Assembly (NCBI GenBank): GCA_002104895.1
Contig: MCFG01000741.1
Span: 1-11,758 of the forward strand
Reading direction: 5' to 3'
Origin: Anaeromyces robustus
Lineage: Eukaryota > Neocallimastigomycota > Neocallimastigomycetes > Neocallimastigales > Neocallimastigaceae
DNA length: 11,758 nucleotides
Each line of letters begins with the position of its first letter. Position 1 is the first letter of the stretch. Made by a program: the position numbers and the translations under genes. The notes beneath the pieces were generated by a model. It did no database searches. It saw nothing but the letters and a program-made list of their open reading frames with translations, and was not told the DNA's origin. Shown piece after piece: positions 7,199-11,758 of this stretch.

Positions 7199-7792
7199 AA
7201 TGTCGGATTCCAGACGACATTGGGTTTGGCTTGTTCGGGAATCTCTTATGAAATTCCTTTAGTAATCTAGGGGCATGTATATCTTCAACATTTTCCCATG
7301 AACGATCTTCAACAGGATAACCTTTCCAATCGATTAAGTATTGAAGTTTTCCATCAACTATTCTTGAATCTAAGATTTTATTAACTTCATATTCTAATTC
7401 GTCATTGACTAGGACTGGAGGAGGTTTAGAGATATTTCGATTTAAGAAAGAATTTTCGACGTAAGGCTCGAGGTATGACACATGGAAGATTGGATGCCTT
7501 CGATCTTTCTTAGGAAGCTTTAATTTGTAATTCTGGTTTTCTAATACTTCGATAACTTCGAATGGTCCTGACTTTCTAGGGTCGAGTTTCTTTAAGCTTA
7601 CATTTCCTTTGGGATATACTAACCATACTTTATCACCAATGTTGAACTTCGGAGGTTCTTGTCTTTTATTGTCTGCATATCTCTTGAATCTTGCTTGGGC
7701 TTCCTTCATATTTTCTTGAAGATTATCTGTAAAGTTTTAGTTTGGTTTAAAGTTTAACTTGGTCGAAATGCTCAATAATCTAATACGTAGGG
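7197..7792 (-). pseudogene. Ty3/gypsy polyprotein tail of element C (GPY/F and chromodomain)
   Basis: The intact stretch from M at 7709 has 170 residues. It begins in the linker after the integrase core (MKEAQARFKRYADNKR), has the GPY/F-type motif (SGPFEVIEVLENQNYKLKLP, then HPIFHVSYLEPY) and ends with a chromodomain (YEVNKILDSR ... YLIDWKGYP ... SWENVED) plus a short tail, SSGIRH. The frame continues upstream as NFTDNLQEN, has an in-frame TAA at 7739-7741, and goes on as degraded sequence to about 7792. It is therefore a broken copy, cut by element D. The last codons and the TAG stop lie inside the conserved PPT-proximal hairpin, so one sequence serves both coding and the cis signal. Confidence 0.88.
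7199..7221 (-). promoter_or_regulatory. PPT-proximal conserved hairpin, element C
   Basis: A 7-bp stem (AATGTCG with CGACATT) closes the loop TCTGGAATC, with 13 nt between the stem and the LTR. The stem sequence differs from that of A, D and E but is fully paired. The hairpin overlaps the end of the chromodomain reading frame. Confidence 0.82.
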
Positions 7793-7820
7793 TGTTCACT
7801 AATATTAATTTTATTATAAG
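7793..7820 (-). repeat. 3' LTR of element D, distal piece beyond element E
   Basis: This 28-bp piece ends in the TSD copy ATAAG and, on the minus strand, finishes GTGAACA. Joined to 9485 it completes the LTR of D. Confidence 0.55.
7816..7820. repeat. Target-site duplication of element E, left copy
   Basis: ATAAG before the 5' LTR equals 9480-9484 after the 3' LTR. Five bases is the usual Ty3-integrase stagger. Confidence 0.92.
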
Positions 7821-7848
7821 TGTAACGGTATCAACAACGACATTAAGG

Positions 7849-7920
7849 AACTTCGTGGCTCAACGGTAACTACTTCTACCTTTATCATAGATATCACTGG
7901 TTCGAATCCTACTTTTACCT
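7849..7920 (+). promoter_or_regulatory. tRNA-derived module in 5' LTR of E
   Basis: The A box TGGCTCAACGGT is at 7856-7867. The B box GGTTCGAATCC at 7899-7909 is a perfect consensus. Their starts are 43 nt apart. T-runs just after (TTTT, then TTTTT near 7920) could serve as Pol III terminators. Acceptor and T stems do not pair well, so it is a promoter-like relic rather than a tRNA gene. Confidence 0.78.
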
Positions 7921-8187
7921 TTTTGATTTGGAAAATTATTCCTTTATTTAGTTATTAATACATTTGTTCATTTACTTATTTTATTAATAGAATTATTTAG
8001 TCTATAATTATTCATTCACTTAGTTAGATTTATTTAGATATTAGTTATTCGTTCACTTAGATATAAATACGATTTTATTTAGATACTAATTATGTATTCA
8101 CTTAATTATAGTAATAGTTAAATAATTAAATATTTTGTTATTTAAATAAGTAAACCAATCACGTAATGATTTAGAATAAGTCTTGAA

Positions 8188-8195
8188 TATAAAAG
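8188..8195 (+). promoter_or_regulatory. Pol II TATA box of 5' LTR of E
   Basis: TATAAAAG lies 37 nt upstream of the self-priming sequence at 8225, which fits an RNA start at or just before 8225. The copy in the 3' LTR is at 9274-9281. Confidence 0.7.
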
Positions 8196-8224
8196 AAATG
8201 TATTAATATTATTTTTTACTCTTT

Positions 8225-8234
8225 GAGTCATTAT
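8225..8234 (+). promoter_or_regulatory. Predicted self-primer at RNA 5' end of E
   Basis: GAGTCATTAT is the exact reverse complement of 8394-8403, the ten bases that follow the 5' LTR. In Tf1-type elements the first bases of the RNA anneal to the site next to the LTR and prime minus-strand synthesis. Position below the TATA box and adjacency to the LTR both fit. Confidence 0.75.
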
Positions 8235-8351
8235 TAATAAGAAAAATATTAAATATTTAAATATTAAATAAAATACAAAATAAATCCATAAACATTATGT
8301 TTTAATATTGTGTTATTTATTTTGTTTGTTTATTTTATTTTAATTATTGAA

Positions 8352-8437
8352 ATACTACAACAACCTAGTGAATTTCTCACTAAGTTCGTTACAATAATGA
8401 CTCCCGTTGCAAAACATTCACTACCTTGTTGTAGTAT
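8352..8437 (+). promoter_or_regulatory. U5-internal stem around the primer-binding site of E
   Basis: Arms 8352-8373 (in U5) and 8416-8437 (internal) pair over 20 of 22 positions: 12 bp, a CC/CC internal loop, then 8 bp. The 42-nt loop holds the LTR end and the primer-binding site. Similar U5-IR stems are known in Tf1 and in retroviruses such as RSV. Confidence 0.78.
8394..8403 (+). promoter_or_regulatory. Primer-binding site of E (self-priming type)
   Basis: ATAATGACTC starts directly after the LTR. It has no TGG start as expected for tRNA 3'-end priming, but pairs perfectly with 8225-8234. It lies in the loop of the U5-internal stem. Confidence 0.75.
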
Positions 8438-8872
8438 CCCTTTGTCAACGTAACCATTGTTAACATTATTAATTTTATTATTTAATATTAATATTTAGAA
8501 ATTTCAATAATTATGAAAATTTTTCTGAACGATAATGCATCCATCGAGCTTTGGACCTAAAGGTTTTGAATGCACTCATCCATCAAGAATTAAGGAAAAA
8601 GTCATCAAAATAAGTGCATTTCTATCAAGAGGAGGATGTTAGCTACTTTTTGGACTATTAAACTCTCTGATATCGCTCTTGAATCGCTAGAAACTACCTT
8701 TTTTAGATTTTGGAAACTACTTCTTAGCATACAACTCGCTTGCATTGGACAGCTCTTAGTGTGAATAATATTTTTGTTTTTTCTTAGTTTTCTTTAGTTT
8801 TCGTTATAGTTTTCGGTTATTCGCAACTTACAGATTCTGATTTCCATTTTAGACAAGGTTTTCTATTCTATT

Positions 8873-8891
8873 GATCGTCTGGAATCCGATC
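8873..8891 (+). promoter_or_regulatory. PPT-proximal conserved hairpin, element E
   Basis: A 5-bp stem (GATCG with CGATC) closes the loop TCTGGAATC, which is identical to that of element C. There are 15 nt to the LTR. Confidence 0.82.
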
Positions 8892-8894
8892 TTC

Positions 8895-8906
8895 GAAGGG
8901 GGGTAT
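8895..8906 (+). promoter_or_regulatory. Polypurine tract of element E
   Basis: GAAGGGGGGTAT directly precedes the 3' LTR. It nearly equals the tract of element C. Confidence 0.88.
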
Positions 8907-9479
8907 TGTAACGGTATCAACAACGACATTAAGGAACTTCGTGGCTCAACGGTAACTACTTCTACCTTTATCATAGATATCACTGGTTCGAATCCTACTT
9001 TTACCTTTTTGATTTGGAAAATTATTCCTTTATTTAGTTATTAATACATTTGTTCATTTACTTATTTTATTAATAGAATTATTTAGTCTATAATTATTCA
9101 TTCACTTAGTTAGATTTATTTAGATATTAGTTATTCGTTCACTTAGATATAAATACGATTTTATTTAGATACTAATTATGTATTCACTTAATTATAGTAA
9201 TAGTTAAATAATTAAATATTTTGTTATTTAAATAAGTAAACCAATCACGTAATGATTTAGAATAAGTCTTGAATATAAAAGAAATGTATTAATATTATTT
9301 TTTACTCTTTGAGTCATTATTAATAAGAAAAATATTAAATATTTAAATATTAAATAAAATACAAAATAAATCCATAAACATTATGTTTTAATATTGTGTT
9401 ATTTATTTTGTTTGTTTATTTTATTTTAATTATTGAAATACTACAACAACCTAGTGAATTTCTCACTAAGTTCGTTACA
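8907..9479 (+). repeat. 3' LTR of element E (573 bp)
   Basis: It follows the polypurine tract directly and is identical by eye to 7821-8393. It ends GTTACA, followed by the TSD. Confidence 0.96.
8935..9006 (+). promoter_or_regulatory. tRNA-derived module in 3' LTR of E
   Basis: Identical copy of the module at 7849-7920. The A box is at 8942-8953 and the B box at 8985-8995. Confidence 0.78.
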
Positions 9480-9484
9480 ATAAG
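9480..9484. repeat. Target-site duplication of element E, right copy
   Basis: ATAAG matches the left copy at 7816-7820. Confidence 0.92.
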
Positions 9485-9604
9485 TTTTATTATAAATATA
9501 GTTTCTTTATTTAAATTTGTTTAATTATTTTATAATTATATTTTATTAGATTATTATTAGGTTAATAATCTTACAAAGAATGTAAGAATACATATTTCAT
9601 CAAT

Positions 9605-9612
9605 CTTTTATA
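9605..9612 (-). promoter_or_regulatory. Pol II TATA box of LTR D
   Basis: TATAAAAG on the minus strand, about 250 nt into the LTR, identical to the box of LTR E. Confidence 0.6.
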
Positions 9613-9775
9613 CATTTCATTGAACAATACAATAATATAAGTAAATTAATATTTATATTAATTATAGTAATATATATTAAAATAATATAAGATAAGAATA
9701 TAATTTGTTAATAAAATAAAAGTATAATTTATATTCAACTGTATTATTAATAAAATTAATAATAATTAAATTGTA

Positions 9776-9862
9776 TAAGGATTTGGGGCGCATAAACATG
9801 CTGAATAATAAATATTTAATAGATATAATGTGGCTTATATCTATAATCCATTCAAATCCTTA
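9776..9862 (-). other. tRNA-sized folded structure at the head of LTR D
   Basis: A 10-bp closing stem (9776-9785 with 9853-9862) encloses a 10-bp hairpin (9819-9828 with 9835-9844, loop TGTGGC on the plus strand) and a 4-bp hairpin (9790-9801). The total is 87 nt, starting 3 nt inside the LTR. No A or B box consensus is present. It sits where the other LTRs carry a tRNA-like module, so it may be a decayed or diverged version. Confidence 0.55.
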
Positions 9863-9865
9863 ACA

Positions 9866-9879
9866 ACGTCCTCTTCCAA
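9866..9879 (-). promoter_or_regulatory. Polypurine tract of element D
   Basis: TTGGAAGAGGACGT on the minus strand precedes LTR start TGTTAAGG. Confidence 0.7.
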
Positions 9880-9902
9880 GAATTCGTATTCCAGGCGAAT
9901 TC
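9880..9902 (-). promoter_or_regulatory. PPT-proximal conserved hairpin, element D
   Basis: On the minus strand a 7-bp stem (GAATTCG with CGAATTC) closes the loop CCTGGAATA, ending 14 nt before the LTR. The loop matches those of A, C and E in its CTGG-AT core, and the closing pairs are again CG. Confidence 0.8.
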
Positions 9903-10714
9903 AAAGAGTTATATAATCAAAATTTAAATATAAAATTTTATAAAGATAAAGTTTGAAGTTTTTTAGATTAAAGTATACTTTAAAAATAATCTTTTAAATT
10001 TCACTCGAACAAAAGTTCGATTGGCCATGTGAAAAATAAAAGATAATAAAATTTTTGGAATATAAAAATTTGTTGAATATAATATTATTATTAAATATTA
10101 ATAAAATATAATATATATTGATAAGAATATTTTAATATTAATATTGATATTTATATTTATAAATTTGATATTGATATAAATATTTTATAAATTTTGATAT
10201 TAATATATTGATATTAATAAAATTATAAAATTGATAATTATATATTTTTATATTTAAAAAAAAATATTTTTGATTTAAAAATTAAATTTTAAAAAATTTT
10301 TAAAAAATTTAATTTTTGGCTGTAGATTGAAATTTTTGAAATTTTTGAAAAATTTAAAAATTTTAAAAAAGTATTGATTTTTCAAATCTTAATTTATTAA
10401 TTAATTTATTATTAATTTATATTAAAAATTTTTTAGGCTATATGGATAGCCCAATTGATTTTTAATTAATGAAAAAATCAAAAATTTCTGAAAAATACCC
10501 CATGTACATGGGTATCACAGAAAAAATGATTTTTTATATATGAAAAGAAAAAAAAATTTTTATTTTTCTTTTTGAAAAAATTTATTGAAAAATTTTTGAA
10601 AAATTTAATTGAAAAATTTTATTAAAAATTTATTGAAAAAATTTTTTGAATAATTAATTTGAAAAAATTTTTTGAAAAAATGAAAAATTTATTTGAAATT
10701 ATTTAAAAATTTTT

Positions 10715-10850
10715 GATAAAATTTTTTGAAAATTAAATTGAAAAAATTATTTGAAAAAATATTTTAATTGATAAAAATTTTTTGAAAATTAAATTGAAAA
10801 ATTATTTGAAAAATATTTTAATTGATAAAAAATTTTTTGAAAATTTTTTG
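10715..10850. repeat. Tandem repeat of about 54-55 bp, two and a half copies
   Basis: Near-identical units run 10715-10769 and 10770-10823, with a partial third from 10824. Each starts GATAAAA and contains TTTTTTGAAAATTAAATTG. They differ mainly in A-run lengths. Confidence 0.75.
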
Positions 10851-10852
10851 AT

Positions 10853-10855
<3 letters not shown>

Positions 10856-10913
<58 letters not shown>
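10856..10913. repeat. Homopolymer of 58 T (A on minus strand)
   Basis: An unbroken T run, within the 3' UTR of element D. It could be an expanded slippage tract or a remnant poly(A) tail on the minus strand. Its true length is uncertain in any assembly. Confidence 0.9.
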
Positions 10914-10914
<1 letters not shown>

Positions 10915-11026
10915 AAAAAAAAATAGTCGGAAGCAAACAGAGGGTAGTGGCAAAAAAGTGGTGCAAAAAGTAGAATAAAAAAATATTGATAAATTATCTA
11001 AAAAAAATTATTAAAAAAAATAAAAA

Positions 11027-11758
11027 TTAGTTGTCATAACTAATAGAAGCAGAGGTTCTATTACTATTAAGGTATTCCATAAAAATGCGTTGGTTTCGAG
11101 GGTTATCTTCGACTTCAGAAGATGGAACCCAATTATAAGCAGTACGATATTTATAACGAACTCTATATTCGTACTGTTTCTTCTTGTAATTAGTTCTGAA
11201 ACCAGAAATTTCAACTATATCCTTGATAGATTCAGGATCTATGTTTCTTTTGGAGAAACGAGTGGGCACAGGAATGAAAGGTTCTAATTCTGAAACATGG
11301 AAAACGTTGTAATGTTTAGGAAAAGGTGACTTTTTTAAATCAATTTCATAATTGTTGTTGTGGAGGACATTGGTTACCTTATATGGACCATATTTACAGG
11401 GAGCGAGTTTAGAGCTGGATTCGAGGTTCAAAGAAGGAGGAGCTTGTATCCAGACAAGATCATCAATCTTATACGTAGGAGCGGTCATTCTCTTCTTATC
11501 GGATGCGCGCTTGTATAATTCTTGAGAACGGAGAAGGACATCCTGTATATGATTGAATCCTTCGGCAACCTTTTGAATGGTTTTGTGATTTATATTAGTT
11601 GTTGGAAGTAGAGTGAATTCGTCCATATACGGGTGGAATCCATAATTTACAAAGAAGGGAGTTTCGTTGGTAGAAGGGTGAATTGAGTTGTTGTAGGCAA
11701 ACTCAGCTAGCGGTAGGAAGTCAGCCCAGTCATTGTGATAAAAGGATCTTGAGAACAG
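11027..11758 (-). CDS. Ty3/gypsy polyprotein C-terminus of element D (5' partial)
   Basis: The frame is open from the window edge (11758) to TAA at 11029-11027. The 44 residues before the M at 11626 continue the protein: they hold the end of the integrase core (LPLAEFAYNNSIHPST, PFFVNYGFHPY), so that M is not the start. Downstream come a basic coiled linker, a GPY/F module (KYGPYKVTNVL, FHVSELEPF) and a chromodomain-like end (KDIVEISGFR, then VRYKYRTAYNWVP). The last domain is divergent: the usual KWKGY is VRYKYR and SWEP is NWVP, so the methyl-lysine cage may be altered. It differs from the polyproteins of A and C and represents a third family. Confidence 0.9.
   Translation of the reverse strand: MFSRSFYHNDWADFLPLAEFAYNNSIHPSTNETPFFVNYGFHPYMDEFTLLPTTNINHKTIQKVAEGFNHIQDVLLRSQELYKRASDKKRMTAPTYKIDDLVWIQAPPSLNLESSSKLAPCKYGPYKVTNVLHNNNYEIDLKKSPFPKHYNVFHVSELEPFIPVPTRFSKRNIDPESIKDIVEISGFRTNYKKKQYEYRVRYKYRTAYNWVPSSEVEDNPRNQRIFMEYLNSNRTSASISYDN

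Larger units (their letters stand above)
6746..7792 (-). mobile_element. Ty3/gypsy chromovirus C, 3' tail
   Basis: On the minus strand: polyprotein tail (to 7197), conserved hairpin (7221-7199), polypurine tract and LTR (7185-6746). Upstream coding is lost at about 7792, where the LTR of element D begins. The left edge enters the copia frame at 6745, so C inserted in copia. Its expected TSD on the minus strand is AAAAT (6745-6741). Confidence 0.82.
7821..8393 (+). repeat. 5' LTR of element E (573 bp)
   Basis: It runs from TGTAACGG to GTTCGTTACA. Features: tRNA-like module at 7849-7920, three ATTCACTTA-type repeats (8011-8023, 8048-8060, 8093-8105), TATA at 8188-8195, putative RNA start near 8225, and the U5 arm at 8352-8373. 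It matches 8907-9479 at a constant offset of 1086 with no difference found. Confidence 0.96.
8394..8906 (+). other. Internal region of element E, no protein domain
   Basis: These 513 bp hold the primer-binding site, stem arm, hairpin and polypurine tract. The only notable open stretch is a 35-codon one at 8535-8642 ending in LSRGGC and a stop. It could be the relic of a polyprotein end, since Ty3 frames often close at a purine-rich GGAGG tract, but no domain is recognisable. A purine-rich run at 8626-8636 there looks like a second polypurine tract. Confidence 0.8.
7821..9479 (+). mobile_element. Complete non-autonomous LTR retrotransposon E (1659 bp)
   Basis: Two 573-bp direct LTRs flank a 513-bp internal region and the whole is bounded by a 5-bp TSD, ATAAG. 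The LTRs look identical base for base. The internal part has a self-complementary primer site, a U5-internal stem, the conserved hairpin and a polypurine tract, but no protein domain. It is therefore a TRIM/LARD-like derivative that must use proteins of an autonomous Ty3 relative. The polypurine tract and hairpin are closest to those of element C. It sits inside the LTR of element D in the opposite orientation. Confidence 0.94.
9485..9865 (-). repeat. 3' LTR of element D, main part
   Basis: On the minus strand it begins TGTTAAGGATTTG after the polypurine tract. The rest lies at 7820-7793 on the other side of element E, giving about 409 bp with TGTT ... AACA ends. It contains a tRNA-sized fold at its start (9862-9776) and a TATAAAAG box at 9612-9605. 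The distal end (7793) is inferred from the terminus and from where element C coding begins. Confidence 0.7.
9866..11026 (-). other. AT-rich 3' UTR of element D
   Basis: There is no convincing coding sequence here. On the minus strand it includes an A58 tract (10913-10856), tandem TTGAAAAATT-type repeats (about 10560-10855), a 14-bp inverted repeat (10277-10290 with 10304-10317), small hairpins at 10436-10451 and around 10496-10514, a TATCAA-rich stretch (10115-10236) and a TCGAAC/GTTCGA hairpin near 10010-10035. It ends with the conserved hairpin and polypurine tract. Short open frames in it are low-complexity noise. Confidence 0.65.
7793..11758 (-). mobile_element. Ty3/gypsy element D, 3' part (interrupted by element E)
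   Basis: On the minus strand: polyprotein tail (11758-11027), long 3' UTR, conserved hairpin (9902-9880), polypurine tract, and an LTR that begins at 9865. The LTR is split by element E and probably ends at 7793 (TGTT ... AACA termini), where the broken element C coding sequence begins. The 5' part lies beyond the window. Linking the polyprotein to this LTR is an inference from strand, order and the absence of another terminus between them. Confidence 0.7.

Noticed and set aside
8394-8411. tRNA-type primer-binding site in element E
   Set aside because: There is no TGG start and no match to a tRNA 3' end that I recognise. Perfect complementarity to the LTR explains it better.
7801-9480. CRISPR array or tandem segmental duplication
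   Set aside because: The two long direct repeats have TG ... CA ends, a PPT, a primer site and a TSD, so they are LTRs.
9776-9862. Self-cleaving ribozyme
   Set aside because: No hammerhead core (CUGANGA ... GAAA) or other catalytic core is visible. Only the stems are supported.
10856-10913. Poly(A) tail of a LINE or SINE on the minus strand
   Set aside because: No LINE coding, no tRNA-derived head and no TSD were seen around it. Slippage in an A/T-rich UTR is simpler.
10782-10973. Short open frame on the plus strand with a Phe run
   Set aside because: It is low-complexity translation of the T58 run.

Overview
The window is a very AT-rich eukaryotic stretch made almost entirely of nested LTR retrotransposons. 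I see no host gene. Chromodomain-bearing Ty3/gypsy polyproteins, Tf1/sushi-type self-priming signals and an Asn-rich copia fragment suggest an AT-rich fungus, such as an anaerobic gut fungus or an arbuscular mycorrhizal fungus. An AT-rich protist such as a dictyostelid cannot be excluded.

Layout. (1) 1-4932, + strand: the 3' part of Ty3 element A, with a nearly complete Gag-Pol polyprotein (58-4056), a 3' UTR, a hairpin, a polypurine tract (PPT) and its 3' LTR (4372-4932). (2) 4933-6745, - strand: a Ty1/copia fragment (end of Gag, protease, start of integrase). It is interrupted by solo LTR B (5989-6703), which has a 5-bp target-site duplication (TSD) and is related to LTR A. (3) 6746-7792, - strand: the tail of Ty3 element C (GPY/F motif, chromodomain, hairpin, PPT, LTR of 440 bp). 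(4) 7793-11758, - strand: element D, a third Ty3 family, inserted in C. Its integrase/chromodomain tail lies at 11027-11758, followed by a 1.16-kb AT-rich 3' UTR, a hairpin, a PPT and an LTR of about 409 bp. (5) 7821-9479, + strand: element E, a complete 1659-bp non-autonomous LTR element inserted inside the LTR of D. Its two 573-bp LTRs are identical by eye and its 5-bp TSD is perfect. The order of insertion is copia first; then A, B and C into it; then D into C; then E into D.

Three shared features stand out. First, the LTRs of A, B, C and E each carry, just inside the 5' end, a tRNA-derived module with a Pol III A box and B box at true tRNA spacing (43-44 nt). LTR D has a tRNA-sized folded structure at the same place. 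All five LTRs also hold an ordinary Pol II TATA box further in. Second, a hairpin with a conserved 9-nt loop (YCTGGWATM) and a covarying stem sits 13-15 nt upstream of the 3' LTR in all four PPT regions (A, C, D, E). Third, element E has a Tf1-like self-priming layout: the 10 nt after its 5' LTR are a perfect complement to LTR sequence about 30 nt below the TATA box, and a 20-bp stem encloses this site. E therefore looks like a minimal parasite that keeps cis signals and borrows proteins from Ty3 relatives.
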